Shown: in pieces, positions 16,838 through 25,167 of the stretch
How the letters are laid out: every line of letters starts with the position of its first letter
How positions within the stretch are numbered: position 1 is the first letter of the stretch
Source of the DNA: Lachnoclostridium sp. An76
GTDB taxonomy: Bacteria; Bacillota; Clostridia; Lachnospirales; Lachnospiraceae
Direction: 5' to 3'
Assembly (NCBI RefSeq): GCF_002161355.1
Contig: NZ_NFHL01000003.1
Coordinates: 1 to 64,000, forward strand
Length of the DNA stretch: 64,000 bases
The notes under the pieces: generated by a model
The model's input: only the letters and a program-made list of their open reading frames with translations
What the model was told of the DNA's origin: nothing
Databases searched by the model: none
Program-made: the position numbers and the translations under genes

Positions 16838-16873
16838 ACACAGGCTCAAGCGCGCTCCGCACTCAGCCTGTGT
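16838..16873 (-). promoter_or_regulatory. Leader hairpin upstream of speA
   Basis: On the minus strand ACACAGGCT and AGCCTGTGT form a perfect 9-bp stem with an 18-base loop, followed by only TTTTC, about 40 bases before the speA start. It could be a weak attenuator or a leader structure. No known riboswitch class is recognised. Confidence 0.4.
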
Positions 16874-17195
16874 CCTGTCTTCTTCCTATATCTATACCGC
16901 ATCGCCGCCCTGCCCGCTGTCCGGGACCTGCGCGCCGGTATTTCTCTTATTCAGATTTAACAGATATTGGACGTAGAGTCTATATAGCAAATATTTTTAC
17001 TTTTACTACTCTTATTGACCGTTTCACAAGTTGTGTATGCGTACATGCACACCAGGGTTATAAAGTAACCAACTTATAAAATTTGAGCTTCTAACTCAAT
17101 CAATAATGCAGCCTCGCGCTGCGTAAAATATTTGCATGGAGAACGTACCAAATATCTGCTTTCCATACATTGGGTATGGTACCACAGAAAATCTC
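16874..17195. other. AT-rich intergenic region with inverted repeats
   Basis: This stretch separates speA from the histidine kinase gene, both on the minus strand. It holds no convincing gene. A near-perfect inverted repeat (GCAAATATTTTTAC at 16987-17000, GTAAAATATTTGC at 17123-17135) bounds ~150 bp that contain several small hairpins: GTGTATGCGTACATGCACAC near 17033, GGTTATAAAGTAACC near 17055 and GCAGC/GCTGC near 17108. A further hairpin (CCATAC/GTATGG, 17163-17179) lies just after the kinase stop. A polyamine-operon promoter should lie here but no confident match was found. Confidence 0.45.
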
Positions 17196-19889
17196 CTAAT
17201 TCAAGCTTTTTTTCGCATTCTCCTGTCCACCGCTCTGTTCACCACTCTGTCCTTTATGTGCCTCTGTATGCGCCGCTGTATTCGCCGCTTTATGCGCCTT
17301 CGGGAACCTTATATTCACCCGGAACAGATCCCCGTCCAGATACAGCTCGAACTCGCCGCCCTGCATGTCAGTCAGGCTCTTGGCGATGGACAGCCCCAGC
17401 CCGCTGCCTTCCGTGCTCCTGGACAGGTCGCCTCTGATAAACCTCTCCGTCAGCTCATCCGCCGAAAAGTTGAGCTGCTGCTCGGATACGTTTTTCAGGG
17501 AAAATTCCACCTGTTCCCCGCTCAGCGTCAGGTCCGCATACACCCGGGTCCCGGGCATCGCGTATTTCGCCGCGTTGCCGAAGATGTTTTCCAGCACGCG
17601 CCACATCCGCCGTCCGTCCACGTAGATGACCGCCGGCTCTTCCGGCATATTCAGCACCACAGTCAGGTTCCGTGCGGCGAATTTCTCCGCCATCTCTCCC
17701 TCTGTCTGGCGGACCAGCTCTCTTAAATCCACATTCATATATTCCAGGGTGATATTCCCGCTGCTCACCTTGGACGCTTCCACCACATCCTCGGTCAGCG
17801 TCTTGAGGCGCTGTGCCTTTGCCTCCAGGATATCCAGATAGCCCCGGATCTTTTCATCCGCGATGTCTGAGCGCTTCAGGATATCTACATAATTAATAAT
17901 AGACGTAAGCGGCGTCTTGATATCGTGGGATACATTGGTGATCAGGTCTGTCTTCAGCCGCTCATTGCGCATCGCCTCATCCACTGCCCGGTTCAGCCCG
18001 CTTCCGATATCGTTGACTTTCTCCGCCAGTTCCCGGTCTGCTCCCCGCAGGCCCGTAAGATCGATGCGGTGCTCCAGACTGCCGCCGGCGATCGCCTCGA
18101 TCCCTTTTCGGATCCGGTTCTTTGCCATCGCGCTGCTCAGGACGAACCAGACTGCCGCGAGTGCAGCCGCCAGCGCCAGCAGCACAGTCGGACCGGAGCG
18201 CACCAGGATAGCCAGCCACTGGATGCAGAGGAATCCCCCAAACAGAAGTCCCGCCCTCACGGTCACGGTGCGCGCGCGGAACACCCGTTCCGAAAACCGG
18301 ATCACTGCCAGAAGGAGACTTCCCTTCCAGAGAATTTTCGCCTTGATCCTCCTGACCAGGCTCGTATAGCCCCAGAAGAAACACAGGAAGGTAAATGCTC
18401 CGTACAAGAAGACCGTAAACACATCCGCCATCCCCAGATCCCGGGTAAGCATTGCAGAATAAACCTGCGGCTCTGTCCCTGTCGCCAGGTTATAATAGCT
18501 GTCGGCATAGTATGGTTCTCCCCAGTTTCCGCCTACATATCCTCCGCCTACAGCGAGCCATGTCACACAGGCCCAGGCAAGGACCACGGCCGCAGCCCCC
18601 AGCCCGGTCTTCCACCGGTCAAACGCATTCAGGTGGACCTCCTCATCCTCGGGCCGCTTCCCCGCCGCTGCGGTGAGCCACACCGCAGAGATGAGCAGAA
18701 GGATCCCCCCCGCGAAAAATCCTGCCACAGAGTACCGCAGGAAAGGAACATTCTGATCGTAGATCTCCCTGCCTTCATAGAACTGATCCCGGACCGGATA
18801 GGACGTGTCCACCGAAGCCGCGAAGATAATGCCCGAATCCCGGCCTGTCTCCTGGCTTTTCACCGCTTCCCATTCTCCCGATGCGGATACATTCATATTG
18901 GTCTCAAAATCTTTCAGCTTCGGATAGACAAACATATACTTCACATGGTCCCCGGATTTCATCGCTTCCAGATTTTTCTCCGCATCCTCATATTCCCTGT
19001 ACTCACTCCTGTTTGTCTCCACTCTTTTCGTATCCGTATTGATATACAGATAAGTAAGGTTTGTATTCCCTTCTTCCAGATGGGCCCAGCCGTACTGATA
19101 CGTGGAAAATTCATCATAGATCGTGCCCAGGGTCATTTCCAGAGCATCATACACAGCGGACAGCTTTCCGTTCAGATCCTCCGACCCATTGACCAGCTGG
19201 AGCAGGTTTTCCGCCCCCACAGGAGCGAACTGCTCGCGCAGGCTCTGGCCGAAGTTCCAGCAGTCTGTGTACACCGTGCTCCCGTCGCTTCCCAGGATCT
19301 TCATCCCACCGGAAGCCCCGGAAGACTCGTACATGCCATTCTCCAGTCCCTGGAGATAGATCTCCTGGTTCATGTACGCGTCAGCGAATTCCATCCTCAG
19401 TTCTCCCGCTCCGAAGAGTGCCAGGAACTCCTCCAGATAATAATAGTGATACTGTCCATCCGGCTTCTGGCAGACGATCACGCCGTTTTCTGTATAGTCA
19501 TCGCCCGCGTCAGAGGAATAATCCTCTCCCCACTCCAGCAGGTCGCCCAGGGTATAGGCAACCCCTGCCGCATATTCGCCGTCCGCCCTGCCGTCCCGGT
19601 AATATTCCACTACGTCTACCGGCTTCTCCGGGTTGTACGCGCCGTCCATCTCAAAAAAATCTTCCAGCCGGAACATATGGAAGACCTGCGACATAGAATC
19701 GCTGACCGCTGCCTTAAAGTCCGCGGACTCTTCATAAGGCTGGTTTGTCATGCTCAGGATCTTCGCCGGATCCGCCGTCCCCGCGAATGTGGTCCCCACA
19801 GCAAAAGACGTCACAAATACCGCGCCGCTCAAGACCCCCGCGATCAAAACAGCTGCCTTGACGGCAGCCTTTCTGTACCATTTTCCCAT
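17196..19889 (-). CDS. Large membrane sensor histidine kinase
   Basis: 897 residues. A first membrane helix (about 10-30) leads to a long extracellular sensor region (about 35-390). It is followed by a multi-helix membrane block (about 390-590), a HAMP-like linker, the dimerisation/phosphoacceptor helix with His655 in VSHDIKTPLTS, and the ATPase domain (N box NIFGNAAKYA, G box GSGLGLSIAKS). The Ala/His/Glu-rich tail after residue 865 is low-complexity. It pairs with the response regulator directly upstream. The signal is unknown; the extracellular part is not a recognised PAS or Cache domain by eye. Confidence 0.9.
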   Translation of the reverse strand: MGKWYRKAAVKAAVLIAGVLSGAVFVTSFAVGTTFAGTADPAKILSMTNQPYEESADFKAAVSDSMSQVFHMFRLEDFFEMDGAYNPEKPVDVVEYYRDGRADGEYAAGVAYTLGDLLEWGEDYSSDAGDDYTENGVIVCQKPDGQYHYYYLEEFLALFGAGELRMEFADAYMNQEIYLQGLENGMYESSGASGGMKILGSDGSTVYTDCWNFGQSLREQFAPVGAENLLQLVNGSEDLNGKLSAVYDALEMTLGTIYDEFSTYQYGWAHLEEGNTNLTYLYINTDTKRVETNRSEYREYEDAEKNLEAMKSGDHVKYMFVYPKLKDFETNMNVSASGEWEAVKSQETGRDSGIIFAASVDTSYPVRDQFYEGREIYDQNVPFLRYSVAGFFAGGILLLISAVWLTAAAGKRPEDEEVHLNAFDRWKTGLGAAAVVLAWACVTWLAVGGGYVGGNWGEPYYADSYYNLATGTEPQVYSAMLTRDLGMADVFTVFLYGAFTFLCFFWGYTSLVRRIKAKILWKGSLLLAVIRFSERVFRARTVTVRAGLLFGGFLCIQWLAILVRSGPTVLLALAAALAAVWFVLSSAMAKNRIRKGIEAIAGGSLEHRIDLTGLRGADRELAEKVNDIGSGLNRAVDEAMRNERLKTDLITNVSHDIKTPLTSIINYVDILKRSDIADEKIRGYLDILEAKAQRLKTLTEDVVEASKVSSGNITLEYMNVDLRELVRQTEGEMAEKFAARNLTVVLNMPEEPAVIYVDGRRMWRVLENIFGNAAKYAMPGTRVYADLTLSGEQVEFSLKNVSEQQLNFSADELTERFIRGDLSRSTEGSGLGLSIAKSLTDMQGGEFELYLDGDLFRVNIRFPKAHKAANTAAHTEAHKGQSGEQSGGQENAKKSLN

Positions 19890-19915
19890 AAAACTCCCTT
19901 CTTCACTTTCCTGCC

Positions 19916-20611
19916 TTACATCTTCTCGATCTTGTAGCCCACGCCCCAGACGACCTTCAGGTACCGGGGATCTTTCGGGTTGATCTCGATCTTCTCTCTG
20001 ATGTGGCGGATATGCACTGCCACCGTATTGTCCGCCCCGATCGCCTCCTCATTCCAGATCGACTCATAGATCTGGCTGATGGAGAATACGCGCCCCTGGT
20101 TCTTCATCAGCAGGAGAAGGATATTGTACTCAATAGGCGTCAGCTTCACAGGTTCGCCGTCCACGGTGACTTCTTTTAGATCGTCATTGATCCGCAGTCC
20201 GCCCACCTCGTAGACCTCATCCTGGTCTTCCTTCACAGAACCGCCCAGCTGATTGTACCTGCGGAGCTGGGATTTCACCCTCGCTACGAGCTCCAGCGGG
20301 TTAAACGGCTTCGTCACATAATCGTCCGCCCCCACATTCAGCCCGAGGATCTTATCCGCGTCCTCGGACTTCGCCGAGAGGATGATGATGGGGATGCTGT
20401 TCTTCTCCCTGATCTTTAATGTGGCGCGGATCCCGTCCATCCGCGGCATCATCACGTCCAGGATCAGAAGGCTGATCTCTTCCCGCTCCAGGATATCAAG
20501 CGCTTCCAGGCCGTCGTAGGCTTTCAGGACATGGTAGCCCTCCTGGGTCAGATAGATATCGATCGCTTCCACGATCTCTTTGTCGTCGTCACATACGAGT
20601 ATATTGTACAT
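19916..20611 (-). CDS. OmpR/PhoB-family response regulator
   Basis: 231 residues from ATG 20611, which has AAGGGAGG eight bases upstream; two earlier in-frame ATGs are too close to or ahead of this site. The receiver domain carries the acidic pocket (CDDD, 7-10), phospho-acceptor D52 in LILDVMMPRMDG, and K in VTKPFNP. The C-terminal winged helix (about 130-231) ends in the usual VWGVGYKIEKM. It is transcribed with the kinase gene that follows after 26 bases and divergently from the XRE repressor. Confidence 0.93.
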   Translation of the reverse strand: MYNILVCDDDKEIVEAIDIYLTQEGYHVLKAYDGLEALDILEREEISLLILDVMMPRMDGIRATLKIREKNSIPIIILSAKSEDADKILGLNVGADDYVTKPFNPLELVARVKSQLRRYNQLGGSVKEDQDEVYEVGGLRINDDLKEVTVDGEPVKLTPIEYNILLLLMKNQGRVFSISQIYESIWNEEAIGADNTVAVHIRHIREKIEINPKDPRYLKVVWGVGYKIEKM

Positions 20612-20729
20612 TGTCATCACCTCCCTTACAGTATACATGATAGGGGAGATTTTTTAAAAGGAGAGGGGGAAATTCTTATGAATTTATTAATTCGCAATAA
20701 CACTGTGTTCCTATATTTTTGATAGAATA

Positions 20730-20758
20730 TTGCAATTTATACACGATTTTGCTATTAT
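20730..20758 (+). promoter_or_regulatory. Promoter of the XRE regulator gene
   Basis: TTGCAA (20730-20735), a 17-base spacer and TATTAT (20753-20758) lie 20 bases before the ATG, predicting a short leader that still contains GGGAG. The divergent response-regulator gene starts ~120 bases away, so repressor binding here could affect both. Confidence 0.6.
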
Positions 20759-20777
20759 TTGTTTGGGAGATGATGAA

Positions 20778-21164
20778 ATGCCTAATATATCTGGTAGAAT
20801 TAAATCATTAAGAAAATCCAGGCACGTTACCCAGAAAGAGCTCGGCGCCTACCTGGGGGTCAGCCAAAATGCGGTATTTAACTGGGAAAGCGGAAAAACC
20901 GAGCCATCAGCAGAAACCATAGAAAAAATAGCAGCGTTTTTCAAAGTAAACCCTGCTTATTTGATGGGATGGACTGTAAGTGATGAAAAGACAGAGGATA
21001 TCATTTGTAACTCTGTGAAAGATGACGCAGAAACACAAGCGCCTGAAGAGTCTGCTGCCATTGCCGCATACTTTGATGGTGAAGGATACACAGACAAAGA
21101 ATTAAAACAAATCGAACGTTTTGCTCATTATATTAAATCTCTGAGAGATAAAAACACCGAATAA
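20778..21164 (+). CDS. XRE-family transcriptional regulator, phage-repressor type
   Basis: 128 residues from ATG 20778, which has GGGAG at a good distance; an upstream in-frame ATG at 20730 is inside the promoter. The N-terminal HTH (about 5-60: RIKSLRKSRHVTQKEL, LGVSQNAVFNWESGKTEPS) is typical of cI/SinR-like repressors. The C-terminal part is a charged helical tail with no S24 peptidase domain, so SOS cleavage is not expected. Base composition is AT-rich like the neighbouring toxin locus, suggesting a mobile-element origin. Confidence 0.87.
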   Translation: MPNISGRIKSLRKSRHVTQKELGAYLGVSQNAVFNWESGKTEPSAETIEKIAAFFKVNPAYLMGWTVSDEKTEDIICNSVKDDAETQAPEESAAIAAYFDGEGYTDKELKQIERFAHYIKSLRDKNTE

Positions 21165-21201
21165 GCCGTCCAAAATCGGACACAGCGCACATTGACAATA
21201 A

Positions 21202-21264
21202 TATACTTACCCAGGGAGCCGATGGGGCGATATGTAGCCACCTACTCATAAGAGAAAGGGGCTG
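21202..21264 (+). promoter_or_regulatory. Promoter-proximal leader of the toxin gene
   Basis: A -10-like TATACT (21202-21207) with only a weak -35 (around GGACACA) precedes GGGAGCCGAT and TAGCCACCT. The same block, in mirror orientation, follows the antisense promoter on the other side of the toxin gene, so both transcripts begin with nearly the same sequence. Confidence 0.45.
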
Positions 21265-21270
21265 GTGCTT

Positions 21271-21366
21271 ATGTATGTTACATACAGCGATTTATTCACA
21301 TTTGTAACTATGCTAGTTGCTGTTATTACCCTTGTTATAACCATCAATAAGCATAACAAAAAATAG
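21271..21366 (+). CDS. Holin-like type I toxin peptide (31 residues)
   Basis: The peptide MYVTYSDLFTFVTMLVAV... has a single membrane helix (about 8-26) and the basic end NKHNKK, the pattern of putative holin-like (TxpA/Fst-type) toxins, which act at the membrane when over-expressed. AAAGGGG lies nine bases before the ATG. The gene is enclosed by inverted repeats and its stop lies inside a bidirectional terminator facing a consensus antisense promoter. The size is far below normal gene-calling limits. It is not a phage holin by context, since no lysis genes are present. Confidence 0.75.
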   Translation: MYVTYSDLFTFVTMLVAVITLVITINKHNKK

Positions 21367-21397
21367 CGCCCCCACCTGGTCAGTGTAGCGCTATTTT
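21360..21397. terminator. Bidirectional terminator shared by toxin and antisense RNA
   Basis: AAAATAGCGC (21360-21369) pairs perfectly with GCGCTATTTT (21388-21397) across an 18-base loop. T runs occur on both strands. It ends the toxin message and the convergent antisense RNA, giving a ~35-base complementary 3' overlap. Confidence 0.8.
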
Positions 21398-21452
21398 GTA
21401 ATACATTTTTGCCGAGGTGGCTAGGTTTCAGCTAGCTATCGGCTCCCTTGTT
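21360..21452 (-). ncRNA. Predicted antisense antitoxin RNA (~93 nt)
   Basis: A transcript from the consensus promoter at 21459-21487 would start near 21452 and end at the shared terminator, overlapping the 3' end of the toxin message in antisense. Its 5' part (GGGAGCCGATAGCTAGC..., then CCTAGCCACC) repeats the toxin leader. By analogy to Fst/RNAII and TxpA/RatA it would block toxin expression. No longer reading frame is present. Confidence 0.65.
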
Positions 21453-21458
21453 AAGTAT

Positions 21459-21487
21459 ATTATAGTCAACATCCGAATATGTGTCAA
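21459..21487 (-). promoter_or_regulatory. Consensus promoter of the antisense RNA
   Basis: TTGACA (21487-21482), exactly 17 bases, TATAAT (21464-21459): a perfect sigma-A consensus on the minus strand. It is much stronger than the toxin promoter, as expected where antitoxin RNA must be in excess. Confidence 0.85.
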
Positions 21488-21544
21488 TCAGTATCTTCCC
21501 CGTTACATACCGTATCGTATCATTCCATCCAGCGAGGTGCACCC

Positions 21545-22111
21545 ATGGACCATCCTTTTACCTACGAGATCATATACAGTACGCGCAGGACCACTGCCCT
21601 CCAGGTCACGCCTGACGGCAGGGTCATCGTCCGCGCGCCGAAGCGCTGTCCCCGCAGCTTTATCGAAGCTTTTGTCCGGCAGAAGGAAGACTGGGTCATG
21701 CGGCAGCTCGCACGTTTCGAAAAACAGAGGAAAGAGCATCCCGCCCCGGAGCGTCCCCCGCTGTCTGACAAAGACCGCGCCAGATACATTTCCATCGCAA
21801 GGGATATCTTCACCCGCAAAACTGCTTATTATGCCCGTATCATGGGTGTATCCTACGGGCGGATCGCGATCCGCGAGCAGAAAACGCGGTGGGGGAGCTG
21901 CAGCAGCAAAGGGAACCTGAACTTTAACTGGCGGCTGATCCTGGCGCCGGAAGAGGTCCTGGATTATGTTGTAGTCCATGAGCTTGCCCACCGCCGGGAG
22001 ATGAACCACTCAAAAGCATTCTATGCCATCGTGGGATCTGTCCTGCCCGATTACCGGCAGGCGCGCAGATGGCTGCGGGAGCACGGCGATTCTCTGTGGA
22101 CAGCAGTGTGA
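21545..22111 (+). CDS. YgjP-type M48-like metallopeptidase
   Basis: 188 residues from ATG 21545, with GAGGTG just upstream; a longer frame from 21479 would begin inside the antisense promoter and is rejected. The zinc motif HELAHRREMNH with downstream residues (SKAFYAIV) and the preceding RWGSCSSKGNLNFNWRL are signatures of the YgjP/DUF45 family. These are small cytosolic metalloproteases of unclear substrate. It converges on maf with a bidirectional terminator between them. Confidence 0.88.
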   Translation: MDHPFTYEIIYSTRRTTALQVTPDGRVIVRAPKRCPRSFIEAFVRQKEDWVMRQLARFEKQRKEHPAPERPPLSDKDRARYISIARDIFTRKTAYYARIMGVSYGRIAIREQKTRWGSCSSKGNLNFNWRLILAPEEVLDYVVVHELAHRREMNHSKAFYAIVGSVLPDYRQARRWLREHGDSLWTAV

Positions 22112-22122
22112 AAAGCTGTGCA

Positions 22123-22153
22123 GAAACAGGATACGGACTGTGATCCTGTTTTC
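22123..22153. terminator. Bidirectional terminator between ygjP-like and maf
   Basis: GAAACAGGAT (22123-22132) and ATCCTGTTTTC (22143-22153) form a 10-bp stem with a 10-base loop, with T or A runs on either side. It sits between convergent genes. Confidence 0.7.
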
Positions 22154-22168
22154 ACTTCCGTCTCTGTA

Positions 22169-22783
22169 TCACAGCGCCCCGATTTCTTTCAGCGTCTGAT
22201 ATACAAAGGAGACCGGCAGCCCCACTACATTATAGTAGTCCCCGTCAATGCGGTCGATATATTTTGCAAAAGCCCCCTGTATGCCATAGCCGCCTGCCTT
22301 ATCTGAGGGCTCCCCTGTAGCGATATAGCCACGGATCTCATCCTCCGTCATCTCATGTACATACACCGCTGTCTTTACCGCATGGCTGCGCACAGTCTGC
22401 ATCTTTCCCTCTTTGCAGCACAGCACGGCCACTCCGGTATATACTTCATGCGCCCTGCCCTGGAGAGACTTCAGCATCCGGAAGGCATCCTCCCCGTCCG
22501 CCGGTTTCCCCAGTATCTTCTGATCCAGCACCACGACCGTATCCGCGCCGATGACCACAAAGTCCGCCTCTTCCCGGACCAATTGAGCCTGTTGTTCTTC
22601 AAAGATTTCTGTGGCGACATTTTCCGCTTTCATGAGTGCCAGCTCTTTTACGATCTCTTCCGGGACCTCACTGTGATAGACTTCCTCCTTATCGCTGACC
22701 CTGACTGTGAATCCGATGCCGATCTGGCTTAAAAGCTCCCGCCTGCGCGGTGAGGCAGACCCGAGGATGATTTTTGTTCCCAT
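22169..22783 (-). CDS. maf: Maf-family nucleotide pyrophosphatase
   Basis: 204 residues from ATG 22783 (MGTKIILGSASPRRREL), with AAAGGAG upstream; a longer frame adds a lysine-rich stretch that is not part of the family. SASPRRRELL, GADTVV, GKPADGEDAFRML and GDYYNVVGLP are the Maf signatures. The enzyme hydrolyses non-canonical or pyrimidine nucleoside triphosphates such as dTTP/UTP. Some members affect septum formation. It is a single-gene unit facing the YgjP-type gene and divergent from yaaA. Confidence 0.93.
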   Translation of the reverse strand: MGTKIILGSASPRRRELLSQIGIGFTVRVSDKEEVYHSEVPEEIVKELALMKAENVATEIFEEQQAQLVREEADFVVIGADTVVVLDQKILGKPADGEDAFRMLKSLQGRAHEVYTGVAVLCCKEGKMQTVRSHAVKTAVYVHEMTEDEIRGYIATGEPSDKAGGYGIQGAFAKYIDRIDGDYYNVVGLPVSFVYQTLKEIGAL

Positions 22784-22896
22784 ATGTGTAAATTCTCCTT
22801 TTCTCTTTTTCTTCTTTTCCCTTTTTCTTTGTTCTCCTTTTCCCGTCTTCTGTGGTATACTCGTCCCATACACAAAAGACCGGAAAGGAATCGCTC

Positions 22897-23694
22897 ATGC
22901 TGAAGATCATCATTTCACCCGCCAAAAAAATGAACATTACAGAGGACGCTCCCCGGGAGCTTACAGTCCCGGTATTTCTTGACCGGGCGTTGGAACTGCA
23001 TTCCATACTGAAAGGGAAAAGCCTCGCCGAACTGAAATCGCTCTGGAAATGCAGCGACCGTCTCGCCGAACTGAACCGGGAGCGGCTCCACACGTATTCT
23101 CCGGTGCTCGCGCTCACCCCTGCGCTCCTCTCCTACGAGGGCATCCAGTACCAGCACATAGCTCCCGGAGTCTTCACGGACTCCCAGTGGGATTATGCGG
23201 TCTCCCATCTGCGCATCCTCTCCGGCTTCTACGGCATCCTGTCCCCCACGGACAAAGTGATCCCGTACCGCCTGGAAATGCAGGCAAAGCTGCCGACAGA
23301 CAGAGGGACAGACCTGTACGGCTGGTGGGGAGAGACTCTGTACAGAGAACTCCTGCGCGAAGGCACGACTGAGCTTGTCAATCTCGCTTCCGCCGAGTAC
23401 AGCAAAGCCGTCCTGCCCTGGCTGGAACAGCATCGCAGTACAGGGCCGCTTTCATCCGGGGATCCCGCCTTCCCGGGCAGCGCCCCTGCCTGTGTCACCT
23501 GTATCTTCGGAGAACTGTCGGACGGCAGGGTCAAAGTCAAGGGGACACAGGCAAAGGCCGCACGCGGCGAGATGGTGCGCTGGATGGCGGAAAACCAGAT
23601 CACCCGCGCGGCTGACGTCCGGGATTTCGACAGTCCCGGCTGGCATTACCGGGAAGATTTATCCACTGACCGTGAATATGTGTTTGTCAGATAA
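22897..23694 (+). CDS. yaaA: YaaA family peroxide-stress protein (DUF328)
   Basis: 265 residues from ATG 22897 (MLKIIISPAKKMN), preceded by AAAGGAA. SPAKKM, LSYEGIQYQ, ILSGFYGILSP and YRLEMQAKLP are the family signatures. YaaA proteins lower free iron and protect DNA during peroxide stress, and bind DNA through a helix-hairpin-helix-like fold. An extended -10-like TGTGGTATACT (22849-22859) lies about 38 bases before the start. It is a monocistronic unit. Confidence 0.9.
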   Translation: MLKIIISPAKKMNITEDAPRELTVPVFLDRALELHSILKGKSLAELKSLWKCSDRLAELNRERLHTYSPVLALTPALLSYEGIQYQHIAPGVFTDSQWDYAVSHLRILSGFYGILSPTDKVIPYRLEMQAKLPTDRGTDLYGWWGETLYRELLREGTTELVNLASAEYSKAVLPWLEQHRSTGPLSSGDPAFPGSAPACVTCIFGELSDGRVKVKGTQAKAARGEMVRWMAENQITRAADVRDFDSPGWHYREDLSTDREYVFVR

Positions 23695-23772
23695 CCGCGA
23701 CGGTTCAGATCAGACCGGAGCACCTGCATAAATACACGCTGCGGCGCATCAAACCGGACCGCATCAAAAAGG

Positions 23773-25047
23773 TCACATCTCCTGCCATGCCTTCCTGATC
23801 AGTTCCGGCTCCTTCACAAGCCGGTATGCTCCTCTGTACATGCATTCCGCCGCATAGAGCATGCCCTTCTGTCCGATGCTCATCCCCGCCTGGGCTGTCG
23901 CCGCCCAGTGATGGAGAGGCGTGTCCCTGCACATGCACGCGGCGCTGAGCATGACAGTGGGCACTGTGTGGCTTACATCCGACACATCCGTGCCGATCGC
24001 CAGTGGGACCGGCTCGTCCTCCAGCGGCTCCAGCCCGGAAAACATCCCGGCATCTTTGTCCCTGTCTCTGACCAGACCTGCATTCTCTGTGATCCTCTCC
24101 GCGAACCTGATCTCGTCTTCTGTATATTCCGGGAGAGGGACACTCTCCATCTCCTCATAAAACACCTCCGCCAGTGTGCGGTTCGGCTTCATTTCCTTAT
24201 TGCATGTCACCCGCTCGATCTCCACCCTTGTCCCGGTCATGAGGGCCGCTCCTCTCGCACAGTTATCCACTCTCTCTGAGGCGTCCAGTGTCCGCTCCCA
24301 TTTGCAGGAACGGATAAAGTAATTCGTCTCCGCATAGGGCGGCACTATATTTGCCGGTCCGTCTGTATTCGTATAGGTATAATGCATCCTCACATCATCC
24401 GCCACATGCTCTCTGAGGTAATTAACGCCCACATTCATGAGCTCCGCCGCGTCCAGGGCGCTGCGCCCCATCTCAGGATGCTTTGACGCGTGCGCTGCCT
24501 TTCCGTAGAATTTATAATTCTTGATATCCTGGGCCTGCCAGATATCATAGCTGACCCTGTTCCGGTCAAAGGGATGCCATGTCACAGCAGCGGACAGGTC
24601 GTCAAAGACACCCTGCTCATTCATCCGGATCTTCCCGACCACGATCTCCTCAGCCGGGCAGCCGTACACGCGCACCGTCCCCGCCAGGCCTTCCTCTTCC
24701 ATCCTGTCCTTCAGTGCGCACGCCGCACCTGCGCAGGCGCTCCCGAGGAGATTGTGCCCGCACCCGTGGCCCGGACCGCCGGTTCCCTTCTGCTCTGGTA
24801 CGCACACCTGCCCCAGCCCGGGGAGCGCGTCGTATTCCGCCAGGAACCCGATGACCGGTCCGCCGCTGCCCCACTCCGCGGTAAATGCGGTTTCAAAGCC
24901 CGCAGTCCCCCAGCTTACTTCAAAGCCTTCGCTTTCCAGGAATCGTGCCAGCCTGCGGGAAGAATATGTTTCCTGCATGGACAGCTCCGGGTGACAGAAG
25001 ATGTCATCCGCTGTCTCCTTCATTTTTCTAATAATCTCATCTCTCAT
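23773..25047 (-). CDS. M20 family amidohydrolase, AbgB-like
   Basis: 424 residues. Metal and catalytic motifs GHGCGHNLLG (about 93-102), PAEE (about 132), WHP (about 156) and a late DVSHTVPT (about 374) fit the M20 aminoacylase-type peptidases, closest in pattern to AbgB/amidohydrolases that cleave N-acyl or p-aminobenzoyl-glutamate-like amides. A lid domain spans about 180-290. GGAGAG precedes the ATG. It stands alone, and no partner subunit (AbgA) or transporter lies beside it, so the substrate is open. Confidence 0.85.
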   Translation of the reverse strand: MRDEIIRKMKETADDIFCHPELSMQETYSSRRLARFLESEGFEVSWGTAGFETAFTAEWGSGGPVIGFLAEYDALPGLGQVCVPEQKGTGGPGHGCGHNLLGSACAGAACALKDRMEEEGLAGTVRVYGCPAEEIVVGKIRMNEQGVFDDLSAAVTWHPFDRNRVSYDIWQAQDIKNYKFYGKAAHASKHPEMGRSALDAAELMNVGVNYLREHVADDVRMHYTYTNTDGPANIVPPYAETNYFIRSCKWERTLDASERVDNCARGAALMTGTRVEIERVTCNKEMKPNRTLAEVFYEEMESVPLPEYTEDEIRFAERITENAGLVRDRDKDAGMFSGLEPLEDEPVPLAIGTDVSDVSHTVPTVMLSAACMCRDTPLHHWAATAQAGMSIGQKGMLYAAECMYRGAYRLVKEPELIRKAWQEM

Positions 25048-25139
25048 GATCTTCTCTCCGTTCTCTTCCGCGGCAGTCTCTCATACAACAGCCGCCTGCA
25101 TCCGCCGTGCCGCAGGATATCCGGGCAGGCGCTTAATCC

Positions 25140-25167
25140 ATTATAACATCTGCCGCCGCTATGTCCA
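25140..25167 (-). promoter_or_regulatory. Promoter of the M20 amidohydrolase gene
   Basis: On the minus strand TGGACA (25167-25162), 16 bases, TATAAT (25145-25140). The predicted leader of ~85 bases before the ATG at 25047 contains a GC-rich hairpin region. Confidence 0.6.

Noticed and set aside
16930-17130. speA promoter candidates (for example TTGATT with TATAAG)
   Set aside because: Spacings were 19 or more bases or boxes were poor; none was convincing enough to call.
17925-19937. 670-codon open frame on the plus strand opposite the large histidine kinase
   Set aside because: It is a GC-driven shadow: His/Arg/Pro-rich product without domains, while the opposite strand has every kinase motif.
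21479-21544. Upstream extension of the YgjP-type gene
   Set aside because: It begins within the antisense-RNA promoter and lacks a ribosome site, whereas ATG 21545 has one.
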